Below are positions 33,615 to 42,377 of a stretch of 64,000 bases of DNA, piece after piece. Each line of letters starts with the position of its first letter. The first letter of the stretch is position 1. The position numbers were made by a program, and so were the translations under genes. Where the stretch lies: assembly GCF_009193295.2 (NCBI RefSeq), contig NZ_CP059973.1, positions 4,898,001 through 4,962,000 of the forward strand. The letters run 5' to 3'. Origin of the DNA: Bacteroides luhongzhouii (GTDB lineage: Bacteria > Bacteroidota > Bacteroidia > Bacteroidales > Bacteroidaceae). The notes below the pieces were generated by a model. It had not been told where the DNA came from. It did not search any database and saw only the letters and a list, made by a program, of their open reading frames with translations.

Positions 33615-33691
33615 TTCATCTGTTTCCTTGTCATATTATAATTTTATTTAAATAGCAAATCCATATTTTCTTTTAAAATTCCCGGAATGCC

Positions 33692-34114
33692 TCAAAAAAA
33701 AGAATACCGAGGTTCGTCCATAAGGAGTGCCATTATTATGAATTCGGTTATATTCCACATTATTACCATGATGACACAATATATATATTTCCAACGGATT
33801 TCTCTTAACTCTTTTGAACGGATTTTCTCAACTCTTTTTTTAAAATCATGATATGATTTTTTCAATTTCTGTCTTCTCGCTCGTTCCAGCATCTTCCTGT
33901 CGGATTCCAGCACCTTCCTGTATTGTTCCATCGATCTCCTGTATCCGGCGGCACAGTTCTCATAGGTGGCAAGCACAAAAAGTCCAGTCATGGGTGAGAT
34001 GATGAGGCTATGGAGCCCGATCCACAAGTTTCCGATTTTGATAATCACGAATATCGTGAAGATTATCGTAACAATAATGGTCATTCTGTCTAAGAACTTG
34101 TCAAATCCCTTCAT
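33692..34114 (-). CDS. Small membrane protein with charged coiled-coil segment
   Basis: A 140-residue protein with two N-terminal hydrophobic segments (MTIIVTIIFTIFVIIKIG and LHSLIISPMTGLFVLATY) and one C-terminal segment (YIYCVIMVIMWNITEFIIMALLM). Between them is a strongly basic, Arg/Lys/Glu-rich helix (RRSMEQYRKVLESDRKMLERARRQKLKKSYHDFKKRVEKIR). It is not recognised. It lies in line with the module genes and the lipoproteins, with gaps of under 100 nt. Confidence 0.65.
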   Translation of the reverse strand: MKGFDKFLDRMTIIVTIIFTIFVIIKIGNLWIGLHSLIISPMTGLFVLATYENCAAGYRRSMEQYRKVLESDRKMLERARRQKLKKSYHDFKKRVEKIRSKELREIRWKYIYCVIMVIMWNITEFIIMALLMDEPRYSFF

Positions 34115-34143
34115 ATCCCGATTAAATATTTACTTCCCATAAC

Positions 34144-35187
34144 CTATTTTATTTTCAATCGCTTTCTATTTTCTTTCTTCTTCTCATTCTCTTTCACTAC
34201 CTGCAGCATTTCATTGATTAAATCCTCTTCATTGCGTGTATCAAAATACTTTGTCTTTTCCACCCTTTCTACAATATTTCCCTGTTTGTCATATTTAAAA
34301 AGTACAATATCTTTGGATGTATCCGAAAGATAAACACATCTTACCTCTTTCCCATTCTTATAATAAGTGCTATCAATGAAATCGCTCCCGATACAATCAA
34401 CGTGAATATCAAAACCATCCGACTTAAGTTCCGTGAAACTGCCTGTGAGCTTCATGTCAGCATCGAATCTAAATTCCTTCTTTCCGTTTTTTTCGACAAT
34501 CGTCTTTTTGATATGACTGACAATACCATTCTTTATACTTTCTCCGATAAGAGTGTCTCCTGATATTTTCTCTATATTGCACACGATGTCATAGTCCCCG
34601 TCTGTACGGGGAATCCTTTTTTGGGCTTCTTCATAAGATAGTCCCCGAAAGAAGTAAGTGGTTCTCTTTTTCCCCGTGTCAAAATAGCATTGCACACTTT
34701 TTCTCAGATTACCACCTCCGTCGTATTCATTCTTTTCCTCATAGTCGTTGTCTTCAAGCAATACGTAGTCATTGTTTATGTTTCTGACGTATACCGGTTT
34801 GCGCTTGCGTTTGTCGTAATATTTCCGCAACGAATAATCAACGGTATCCCCTTGGGCATTCAATGTTAACGATTCCTCACTTTGGGGAGCGTATCTCATC
34901 ATCTCAATATTGCCCGACGTCTTCGATTTTCTTTCTACGGTAAATTTTTCATTGTCCGTATACGTATAATAATCCGTACTCTTATTTTCAGTCACCTCCA
35001 TTGTTTCAGCATCTTTTTCATACATACGAGATGTTCTGGTCCATTGCACCTCTGACAAACGATTCTTTTCATCGTACTTGTTTTCATAAGTCGTCACGGT
35101 TATGCGGTCATAAGTTTCCTCTTCCGAAACAGTTTTAGTTCCACAAGCATACAGGACGGCGACCAAAAGCAATAATTTTATTTTCAT
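34144..35187 (-). CDS. Lipoprotein with YD-like repeat text
   Basis: From the ATG at 35187 this is a 347-residue lipoprotein (lipobox VAVLYAC). The longer frame from 35220 puts 11 residues before the signal and is less likely. The mature part is charged and beta-rich, with repeated motifs such as ENKYDEKNRLSEVQW, KNEYDGGGNLRKSV and LFKYDKQGNIVERV, which resemble isolated YD/RHS-type repeats found in many Bacteroides surface lipoproteins. It is of no known function and ends in a Lys/Glu-rich tail. Confidence 0.7.
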   Translation of the reverse strand: MKIKLLLLVAVLYACGTKTVSEEETYDRITVTTYENKYDEKNRLSEVQWTRTSRMYEKDAETMEVTENKSTDYYTYTDNEKFTVERKSKTSGNIEMMRYAPQSEESLTLNAQGDTVDYSLRKYYDKRKRKPVYVRNINNDYVLLEDNDYEEKNEYDGGGNLRKSVQCYFDTGKKRTTYFFRGLSYEEAQKRIPRTDGDYDIVCNIEKISGDTLIGESIKNGIVSHIKKTIVEKNGKKEFRFDADMKLTGSFTELKSDGFDIHVDCIGSDFIDSTYYKNGKEVRCVYLSDTSKDIVLFKYDKQGNIVERVEKTKYFDTRNEEDLINEMLQVVKENEKKKENRKRLKIK

Positions 35188-35221
35188 ATACTTAATTTTA
35201 GGGCAGGATAACGTCGGCAAA

Positions 35222-35386
35222 TCAATAGATTTTTTTATTAATAATTCCCTCTTGCAAATCCCGCATCGTTAATCGTTTATATTCTTGTTTTTTTCTCATG
35301 AACAGACCTTTTATGAAACCGGATATTTCATCTCCTTCTTCCGGGAAATAATCGTTAAAATGAAAATCATTCATTGTATCTCCCAT
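35222..35386 (-). CDS. Small 54-residue open frame
   Basis: In the 287-nt gap between two lipoprotein genes, an ATG at 35386 opens a frame reading MGDTMNDFHFNDYFPEEGDEISGFIKGLF..., with stop at 35222-35224. The acidic N-terminal half and basic C-terminal half suggest a folded or partner-binding peptide. No second copy is present to test it. Confidence 0.4.
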   Translation of the reverse strand: MGDTMNDFHFNDYFPEEGDEISGFIKGLFMRKKQEYKRLTMRDLQEGIINKKIY

Positions 35387-35474
35387 TTAAAGGTTTTGTC
35401 AAAATAATCTCTGTATCGGGTAGAGCAGATAGGTCTGGGAGTTACTCCACGCAGGACTTTCCTATAGACGTTTA

Positions 35475-36287
35475 TTAACAATCATAGGAAATAGAAGCCT
35501 TTGCGACACGAGTAATTATACCATTACCGGCTAAAGATGATAAAAACAATGTGATTGATTCTTCTTCGTAGTTTATATGTGAGTCAAATATTAAATCCAG
35601 TTTCCCATCTCCATCTATGTCACCGGCAAATAAAAGACGCAGTACTGAATCATAAAACTTATCGATATTAAAGAACTCCACTTCTTGTGAATTGTCTTTA
35701 CAGAGAGTCATTTTATAATTACACCAATATGAATACTCTTTATTAGGTTCGTATTCTTCTTTATTTTCATCCGAAAGTTCTGCAAAAACACTGATAGTAT
35801 ACTTAGAAGAATTAAAGTTTATAACCATAGGCGTTTTAGGTGCAATATATCCCGTTCCTATAGGGATACTATCTACAATACCATTCTTTAAAGTAGGCAT
35901 ATTAATAAAGAACAGACTGTTTCTACCGCTTTTAATGTATTCACACTCCATCCCAAGGCATTCGTCTGTATAAGTGCTTACTGTATATTTTGCTCTATCT
36001 ATACAATAATTCCCAGTAATAGTATCACGATAAAATTCTTTCCAACTGTTATTTATAATTTGGGATTCTTTACCTATCGTATATCTTCCTCCCGGAAGTA
36101 ACATCTTAACACTATCAAGAGCGGTTTTCTTATCTATTGAGACATTATTCATACTATTCAGTGTATCAGACGCTATGTTTGTAACAATAGTATCGTTTGT
36201 GGGTGTTAAAGTGGATTTTCTGTTTGCTGCTCCAGAACAACTTAATAATAACACGAAAGTTATTAATGCGAAATAATTTCTATTCAT
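35475..36287 (-). CDS. Hypothetical lipoprotein
   Basis: A 270-residue lipoprotein (MNRNYFALITFVLLLSC). The mature part is Asp/Asn-rich and beta-like. Near the C-terminus it has FAGDIDGDGKLDLIFDSHINYEEE, an FG-GAP/calcium-loop-like motif (D-x-D-x-D-G) of the sort seen in surface-exposed integrin-like repeats. It is not otherwise recognised. It belongs to a run of same-strand lipoprotein genes. Confidence 0.7.
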   Translation of the reverse strand: MNRNYFALITFVLLLSCSGAANRKSTLTPTNDTIVTNIASDTLNSMNNVSIDKKTALDSVKMLLPGGRYTIGKESQIINNSWKEFYRDTITGNYCIDRAKYTVSTYTDECLGMECEYIKSGRNSLFFINMPTLKNGIVDSIPIGTGYIAPKTPMVINFNSSKYTISVFAELSDENKEEYEPNKEYSYWCNYKMTLCKDNSQEVEFFNIDKFYDSVLRLLFAGDIDGDGKLDLIFDSHINYEEESITLFLSSLAGNGIITRVAKASISYDC

Positions 36288-36331
36288 CTTATCATTTTTT
36301 ACAGTTATACATATCGGTTAATTAAATGATA

Positions 36332-36820
36332 TTATTCAGAATAAACATATTTGTAATTATTAGGTGCTGAAGTAAATATATTATCTATTCCGTTTATACT
36401 ATACGATCCATCGCCATAATAATCCCAATACACTCTTTTACTATCAATAAATTTATAGCTGACCACTAAGGAGTCTTTATCAAATTTTATGAATAGGTCT
36501 TTTCCTTTGTAGAAGTCGATGTCGAGGAATTGATACTCAACGTCTATTTCGTAACGGATGCCGGGCATTGAATCCTCTTCATTCACAAAATAGGATTCTC
36601 CCAATAGGTCCAGTATTTCCCGGTAGGTCATCCCTGTCTTCAAACGGTTATTTATCAAATCGTCAATCATAAACTTTCTGGAATAATAATGACCGCCCCA
36701 TTCGTCCCAACCTTTCCGGTTGAATGGAACACAACGATGATGTGTACATCCCATTTGCACGCAAACAAACAGGGATAACACAAATACAAAAACTGCTTTG
36801 CTTATCTTTTCATTTGACAT
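36332..36820 (-). CDS. Hypothetical lipoprotein with BamE/SmpA-like segment
   Basis: A 162-residue lipoprotein (lipobox VQMGC). The segment [21 protein letters not shown] matches the GMT-x-x-E-V-x-x-LLG pattern of SmpA/OmlA (BamE-like) domains, and the following strands ([28 protein letters not shown]) fit that small alpha-beta fold. A role in outer-membrane protein assembly is not implied; many Bacteroides lipoproteins share this fold. Confidence 0.65.
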   Translation of the reverse strand: MSNEKISKAVFVFVLSLFVCVQMGCTHHRCVPFNRKGWDEWGGHYYSRKFMIDDLINNRLKTGMTYREILDLLGESYFVNEEDSMPGIRYEIDVEYQFLDIDFYKGKDLFIKFDKDSLVVSYKFIDSKRVYWDYYGDGSYSINGIDNIFTSAPNNYKYVYSE

Positions 36821-36857
36821 TAATCCCTCACTTCATATAATGCGATTCCATGATTAA

Positions 36858-38450
36858 TCACCAACTTATCAGATAATCATAAAGCCGGTAAACTTTGCCT
36901 GCTTTCCATTCACGGCCATTAGGAGTATAGATACTGGAGCCTTGTTTGTCGATATTCATAAACATATCCTTTTTCCCGTCAGTGAAAAAAGCGAAAGGAA
37001 TTGCCGGCATTCTCACCAGACGTGCTGTTGTATGCTCCAAATCCAAACCGCTTTTCCGCAATTCTTCTTGTATTTCTATCATGTATGCTATTTTATCCTC
37101 CATAATATACCACCTTCCATGCAGTCGTTCTTGTACATTGTCATCAATAATAAGGCACATATCGCATATGTCATATTCATCTGCATCAGGACTTCTCAGT
37201 GTCATATCTCCTTTTTCATTCCGTTCAAACTCCACAATACCGGATAGTCTTTTTGTTCTCCGCAATCTCGTTTCACCGGCAACAAGGGGGAGCTGTTCTT
37301 CATCTTCCGTCAGGTATCTCTCCTCCCATTCTATATTCCCATTCGAATGAAACGTCACAATAACGGATTTTGTCACTTTTTCCCTCCATCTCGCTTCACC
37401 ATAATACGTAATATTGGGGCACAGCTCTTTGTCCTCCATCAGTTCCGTAAACTTCACGCCTTTTTCCATTTGGCGAGCCATATATGCTGTGGTGCTAAGT
37501 CCGTCTTTGAAATTGCTCTTAAACTCTTCAAAGTCCCAGCAAGGAAGGCAAGCCTCCCGGTTGATTTCTACAGAATCGGTTATACCGGTTTCATCGATTA
37601 CTTTACCGTTCGGAATACGATAATAGAAACCGGCTTCGATTTTACCCCATACATCACCCGAGTTTTCCAAAGCATCCAGATTATGTGCAGTAATAAGGAA
37701 CGGTTTCACCCATTTCGGTGTATACTTCTCTGCACTTTGAATATTAGACAAGCTGGATAGTTTTGACGCTTCCTCTCCAAGCACGCAATAGTCCAGTTCG
37801 AAGACGAGCCAATCGTGATATTCTTTTTTCCATCGCCATAGTGTTACGTCCAGACGTGGCTTGCCGTCTTCCATGTTGACAAGCCCGTTTTCATTGCCTG
37901 CCTCCGCAATGGCAAGTGTGTCTTTACTGCTGTTACTTTTGGCATATAACTGGATATATTCTTTCTTTGTTTCCCAGCGGTACAGTTTCCCGGGTCGTCC
38001 TTCAAAATCGGTTCCCTCCTCACAATGTGGTTTTCCATATTTCTTTGTGGCTGCTTTCACCAACTTGGCGAAACCTTCTTCGTCTGTTTCCCTCTTGCCT
38101 TTTACCTGCACTAATGTGCCTTGTTCTGTTGTTACCATGCTGAGGTCTGTAAAGTCAAATCCCCGGAAAGTGGCTTCCGTTCTTTTACTGCCTCCCTTGT
38201 TTCTGTAAGCCACCAAAGGCGGAAACAGTTCATCCGTTTCCGTATTGTAAAATTTGAGGGTATCTACTTTGTACCGCACTTCAATCTTCTGCTGTGTGGT
38301 ATCTAAGAGGGAAGACATCATAGCGGCTACGTTTAGGTTGTAGTCCGGATTGTCTAAGTTGAAAACCTGTTTCCCTATCTGTGCCTTTGCGCAACCAACC
38401 AAGCCGAAAAGACTTGTTACTCCCATGATTATAACTGTTTTTAGTCTCAT
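36858..38450 (-). CDS. Large hypothetical lipoprotein
   Basis: A 530-residue secreted protein with a lipobox-like signal (MRLKTVIIMGVTSLFGLVGC). The mature part is charged, with scattered Cys and Trp, and contains a KAATKKYGKPHCEEGTDF segment and a THSNGNIEWEERYL-like turn reminiscent of single MORN/YwqK strands. I do not recognise a family. It is the most upstream lipoprotein of the block enclosed by the two module copies. Confidence 0.7.
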   Translation of the reverse strand: MRLKTVIIMGVTSLFGLVGCAKAQIGKQVFNLDNPDYNLNVAAMMSSLLDTTQQKIEVRYKVDTLKFYNTETDELFPPLVAYRNKGGSKRTEATFRGFDFTDLSMVTTEQGTLVQVKGKRETDEEGFAKLVKAATKKYGKPHCEEGTDFEGRPGKLYRWETKKEYIQLYAKSNSSKDTLAIAEAGNENGLVNMEDGKPRLDVTLWRWKKEYHDWLVFELDYCVLGEEASKLSSLSNIQSAEKYTPKWVKPFLITAHNLDALENSGDVWGKIEAGFYYRIPNGKVIDETGITDSVEINREACLPCWDFEEFKSNFKDGLSTTAYMARQMEKGVKFTELMEDKELCPNITYYGEARWREKVTKSVIVTFHSNGNIEWEERYLTEDEEQLPLVAGETRLRRTKRLSGIVEFERNEKGDMTLRSPDADEYDICDMCLIIDDNVQERLHGRWYIMEDKIAYMIEIQEELRKSGLDLEHTTARLVRMPAIPFAFFTDGKKDMFMNIDKQGSSIYTPNGREWKAGKVYRLYDYLISW

Positions 38451-38579
38451 AACTGATATGTCAAATTAAAATTCCGTATTAATATTCATCTCCCTGATAA
38501 TGTTTGCACTTAATTAAAATTTCCATCTCCAATTATTGTATCCTTGATAATAATCTAACGCTATCATAAAGATATCAGG

Positions 38580-39743
38580 TTATTTGATATATTTTACCTC
38601 CGCTGTGTTACTATCACAAAGAAAACAGTCGGTCAATACGGTGTCGTCGGGAAGTATGATATATTCCACATTTTCAGGAGCGAACAACTTAAATACAAAT
38701 TGTTTTTTCCAGATGCCGATTAAGACCAAATCGTTATCATTCGGTATTTCTATTTCATGCTTCTGACAATACCATGACACTCTGTCATAATAATATACTA
38801 TTCTGTGTTTTATTTTAGATAATCTCTGCTTAAACTCATCCGTACCATATATATAACCCATATAAGCATCTGTAACAAGTATGGTATTAGGATATATCGG
38901 TTTAGGGAATCCTTCTGCCTTCCGGCGTAAAAAGTCTTTCTCCCTGTAAGGATCGAAAGTGTCCCCTTGAGGTAACGGACGATTTTTATCCATATAGAGG
39001 ACATAAAATGACCACCAGCCGGAATCATACGCACCAAGGACAGGAATGACAATTCCACTGTAAGGATGTGCAAAACCTAAGTTTCCGTTAGAATACCCCG
39101 GAATTACTTTTGAAAAGGGAATGGTACAACGTGGAAAAAACAAATGGCGGGGAAAAGTCACAGTACCCTTCATTCTGTCTAGTACAAAACGATGGGAAGG
39201 AGCAAGTAATCCGTTTAAAAGCAGAAAAAAAGAGGCTACTATTCCTCCACTTATGGGAGGTGAATAAAGATCACTAGATGGATCATTTATTTCTCGATAA
39301 ATGACGATTATTCCTACGCATGAAAGAATCCCCCCGATGACTATCAAAGTACTCCGGATTAAGGAATTCGGATTGAAGACGAAAAATTTATCATCAGCTC
39401 TTTCTACATTCATGCTATCGGCAAGCTCAGCCGTTAATACAGTTGGAAAGGGATATATAATATGCTCCATCATTCTGCTTTTCCCCATCCATATCTTTGT
39501 TGCGATTAATACACCTACCAAAATCAGTCCTATTGACATCAAAAATATCATTCCGGATACGAAAAGTATTAATAGCTTACCCCATACATACTCAAAAATC
39601 CATAGCTCCTCATAAGGCCAATTGGTAAAGCGCCACATTCCATTACAACAAACCAAAAATACCGGAATTCCGCATAGCAATACAATGATGCCAAATATTA
39701 TTCTGATTGTAGAGGGACGGTTTCTATCTGTTTCCATTTCCAT
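38580..39743 (-). CDS. 4-TM membrane protein with cytosolic C-terminal domain, module copy 2
   Basis: This is the second copy of the 387-residue protein, with the same order of four hydrophobic segments and the RFVLDRMKGTVTFPRHLFFPRCTIPFSKV region. From GWWSFYVLYMDKNRPLPQGDTFDPYREKDF to the C-terminus it differs from copy 1 at a single residue that I can see (Gln/Lys), while the membrane part differs widely. The ATG at 39743 is used rather than an upstream GTG. Function unknown. Confidence 0.75.
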   Translation of the reverse strand: MEMETDRNRPSTIRIIFGIIVLLCGIPVFLVCCNGMWRFTNWPYEELWIFEYVWGKLLILFVSGMIFLMSIGLILVGVLIATKIWMGKSRMMEHIIYPFPTVLTAELADSMNVERADDKFFVFNPNSLIRSTLIVIGGILSCVGIIVIYREINDPSSDLYSPPISGGIVASFFLLLNGLLAPSHRFVLDRMKGTVTFPRHLFFPRCTIPFSKVIPGYSNGNLGFAHPYSGIVIPVLGAYDSGWWSFYVLYMDKNRPLPQGDTFDPYREKDFLRRKAEGFPKPIYPNTILVTDAYMGYIYGTDEFKQRLSKIKHRIVYYYDRVSWYCQKHEIEIPNDNDLVLIGIWKKQFVFKLFAPENVEYIILPDDTVLTDCFLCDSNTAEVKYIK

Positions 39744-39760
39744 ACCTGTTTCTATTTTTT

Positions 39761-39874
39761 TCAAAAATCCCACACATCTTTACTGTCCGGAGATATAAAT
39801 ACTTGTTCTAATACAGTCTTTGCTTCGTGATAAAGAAGCCTTCTTGCATCTAAAGGTACATTCATCTCTTCCAT
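39761..39874 (-). CDS. 37-residue small protein, module copy 2
   Basis: A frame reading MEEMNVPLDARRLLYHEAKT... that again overlaps the upstream gene by 13 nt and ends just before the 387-residue gene. Length is identical to copy 1, with six amino-acid substitutions and several silent ones (for example GAT/GAC, GTT/GTG, TTC/TTT) and a changed stop codon (TAA to TGA). Confidence 0.6.
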   Translation of the reverse strand: MEEMNVPLDARRLLYHEAKTVLEQVFISPDSKDVWDF

Positions 39875-40821
39875 ATAGGGATTTCTTTCTCAATTTCAGT
39901 ATGTTCCTGCTCCTTCTTATTTCTGTATTTCTCAAATTCCGGCATATCCGGCAATTCCTCTTCCTCCATGTATAGTTGTATGAAGCGGGCAAAACGTCTG
40001 GCTTTATCCATATCACCGTCCATCAAGAAAACTCCACTTAACAGACTGGGTGAATTGGAATTGGAAATTATTATACTTGACACACACCCCAGCGAACCAG
40101 GCCCCATGTAATAACGAATCGTGAGTTCAGCCTGACTATAAGGTATCGTTTCTTTTTTATGCAGCAGAAGTCGTCCTGGTATAGTTACGGTCCTGGAAAC
40201 ACGATCAAAAACAATCCGCCGCCAAGGCTGTAGAATGGCACTTATTCCTGGTGTCAGGATGAGCAAGTACAACTCAAGAAGCAGTAATGTACTTCCATAA
40301 TCTTCAGTTGTAAGTTTTGAAGGAGTGGCATCTGCAAAATAGACCAGGGCTAAAAAGATAATAAAAAGGAGCAAAAACAGAAAAATCCTCGCCAATACGT
40401 CATCATTATCAATGACAATCTGTTTGTCATCACACCGGCTTAAATATTCAGGCTCTACCAAAGTTTCCGAAGAATCCGGCAAACATTGCGTATTTCCCGT
40501 ACTTTCGCCATTTTTCAGAGGTATCCGGATAGCCAGATTCCGGGCTTCTTTAAACAGGATGTACATAAACAGGTAAATTCCACCGTTAATGGCTATCAAT
40601 CCAAGCATGACGTTGGTGAAGGTATTACGTATATCTGACAGCGTGACGAATATAAGTAATGGGAAGAAAGATATAAATGTGCCCCACAACATGATATGGG
40701 ATTTGCATATACGCCACCTTTCCTTTCTCTTTTTCTTTCTCCACTCAGCCTCTCTACGCTTGACATCGGCTATGATTTCACGCCTCGATTGCTTGTTGCT
40801 CTTTTTTTTCCGTTGCTTCAT
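39862..40821 (-). CDS. 4-TM membrane protein, module copy 2
   Basis: A 319-residue counterpart of the 318-residue protein at 32658-33614. The basic N-terminus (KKKSNKQSRREIIADVKRREAE) and the C-terminal tail (YMEEEELPDMPEFEKYRNKKEQEH) are nearly the same as in copy 1. The membrane segments and the WRRIVFDRVSRTVTIPGRLLLHKKETIPYSQ region have diverged. It begins the second module and follows the MORN-type gene by 120 nt. Confidence 0.75.
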   Translation of the reverse strand: MKQRKKKSNKQSRREIIADVKRREAEWRKKKRKERWRICKSHIMLWGTFISFFPLLIFVTLSDIRNTFTNVMLGLIAINGGIYLFMYILFKEARNLAIRIPLKNGESTGNTQCLPDSSETLVEPEYLSRCDDKQIVIDNDDVLARIFLFLLLFIIFLALVYFADATPSKLTTEDYGSTLLLLELYLLILTPGISAILQPWRRIVFDRVSRTVTIPGRLLLHKKETIPYSQAELTIRYYMGPGSLGCVSSIIISNSNSPSLLSGVFLMDGDMDKARRFARFIQLYMEEEELPDMPEFEKYRNKKEQEHTEIEKEIPIWKR

Positions 40822-40941
40822 TTCATCTGTTTTCTTGTCATATATATACAGCTAAAGCCAACCAATTATTCAATTTGATATTTATCAAAAATGGTAAAAT
40901 TGCCAAAATATTACCTGCTTGGAATAGGGATATTATAATAT

Positions 40942-42006
40942 TTACTCTTTGTTACCATCCGAATCATATCTTTCAATGGTATTCCAGCCTCCGCCCTTAC
41001 GCTCGGCAACCGATTTGAGCTTTCCGTTAGCGTAATACTCCTTGCGATAGACCTCGCTATCAGCTTCACAACGGCCCTCTTCCCGCAACTTTCCGGTATC
41101 AAAGTAACGTTTATATGCTCCTTCACGCTTACCGTTCTTGAAAGTATATTCCGATTTACATTGGCCTGATCCAAAATAAAATTCCTTTGTTACTCCGTTC
41201 AATTTGCCATTGAGGTAGTTTGACGACTTTTCAGGAGTGCCGTCAGTGAAATAAGTAATCTCTTCTCCATTCTTTTCATCGTTTCTGTAAGTGGTGGACT
41301 TTTCAGGCTTGCCGCCTTTACCATATCTAATCCAGACACCCTCTTTTTTGCCGTCTTTATAGCTACTTTTGCTACGGGGCTTGCCGTCTTTCCACGTTTC
41401 GCTCCACTGACCATCGGGCAAGCCGTTCTTATAGAAACTGATGCGAGTCACATCACCTACGTTGCCCGACAAATGTTCAGTCCATTTGCCATCGCGTTTA
41501 CCGTCTTTATAACATTCGTCGAGCGTCAGAGTGCCGTCGCTGTCGTATCGGCGGTCATAACCATCTTCAATCCCTAACTTATATACTTTTTCTGTTTCAA
41601 CTTTGCCGTTCGAGTGATATGTCCTGCTCACGCCATCCACTTTGCCGTCTATAAACGTTCGCTCACTTTGCACGGTCTGTCCGTCACCATAATAGCGCTT
41701 GTATAATCCATCCCTGTTTCCCTCTTTGTAACGGCACTCTTCAAGTAGTTTGTTCCCTTTGAAATGTCGGTAATTACCATGATACATGCCATCCTTAAAG
41801 TCAGCGAGAATGTACTCCGAGTGGTAGCCGTCAATCAGGCGGTGAGAGCCGTTGAGCGGGGTCTTTTCTTCATTATTCAAGCGAAAGAGCATCCGACCAT
41901 CCCCATAGTTGATAACAGTGATTTCTTCTATTTGGTAAACTTTTTCCTGTGCCGTACTCGTAAGTACCATTACTCCGAAAAGGAGCAGTAACATAATTTT
42001 TTTCAT
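40942..42006 (-). CDS. Secreted MORN-repeat protein (YwqK antitoxin-like)
   Basis: A 354-residue protein with a signal peptide (MKKIMLLLLFGVMVLTSTAQ) and about ten repeats of the form YKDGKRDGKWTEHLSGN, YKDGKKEGVWIRYGKGGKPE and FKNGKREGAYKRYFDTGKLREE. This is the MORN_2/YwqK pattern, which some databases label a toxin-antitoxin antitoxin by association. In Bacteroides such proteins are usually secreted and of unknown role. A -7 box TACTTTTG lies about 110 nt upstream. It is first in a series of minus-strand genes down to 31.2 kb. Confidence 0.82.
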   Translation of the reverse strand: MKKIMLLLLFGVMVLTSTAQEKVYQIEEITVINYGDGRMLFRLNNEEKTPLNGSHRLIDGYHSEYILADFKDGMYHGNYRHFKGNKLLEECRYKEGNRDGLYKRYYGDGQTVQSERTFIDGKVDGVSRTYHSNGKVETEKVYKLGIEDGYDRRYDSDGTLTLDECYKDGKRDGKWTEHLSGNVGDVTRISFYKNGLPDGQWSETWKDGKPRSKSSYKDGKKEGVWIRYGKGGKPEKSTTYRNDEKNGEEITYFTDGTPEKSSNYLNGKLNGVTKEFYFGSGQCKSEYTFKNGKREGAYKRYFDTGKLREEGRCEADSEVYRKEYYANGKLKSVAERKGGGWNTIERYDSDGNKE

Positions 42007-42333
42007 ATTTTTTTATTGTATTACTTGAGTTTCATTTAATTAGTGTATAGGTCTTTTGCCCGTCCAGGCAACCTGCAATTCTTGGTTGCTATAACAGGCT
42101 AATACTCAACCGACAAAAGTAATACAAATAAATTATAAGAAAAATATTTTGCTTATAAATATAATATATATTTTAATTATTATAGGATTTGAGCTAAATT
42201 AATATGCCTGTGATTCGGATGAGCACATAACTAAACGACCCTCAATCTATTGATTTATAACCGAATATTATTTCACCTGAATCCTTTTGAAAATGGAAAC
42301 ATGATTATCCCAATCGCATTGTACGAAAAAGGA
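42007..42333. other. Intergenic region, AT-rich
   Basis: It holds the promoter region of the MORN gene (a TACTTTTG -7 box at about 42113-42120) and a short inverted repeat (GCAACC/GGTTGC) in its leader at about 42067-42090. Beyond 42120 it is AT-rich with no gene seen. Confidence 0.5.
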
Positions 42334-42360
42334 ATATAGCCATATTTGATATGGCTATAT
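42334..42360 (-). terminator. Terminator after the TetR gene
   Basis: Twelve perfectly paired bases, ATATAGCCATAT with ATATGGCTATAT, around TTG, with CCTTTTTC following on the minus strand, 18 nt after the TetR stop. Confidence 0.8.
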
Positions 42361-42377
42361 AAAAAGTTGTACCGTGG

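Noticed and set aside
39780..40016. Minus-strand 78-residue frame near module copy 2
   Set aside because: It overlaps the 37-residue frame and the end of the 319-residue gene in a third frame and has no equivalent in copy 1.
40942..42006. Calling the MORN protein a genuine antitoxin
   Set aside because: It has a signal peptide and no toxin partner is visible; the label comes from database association only.
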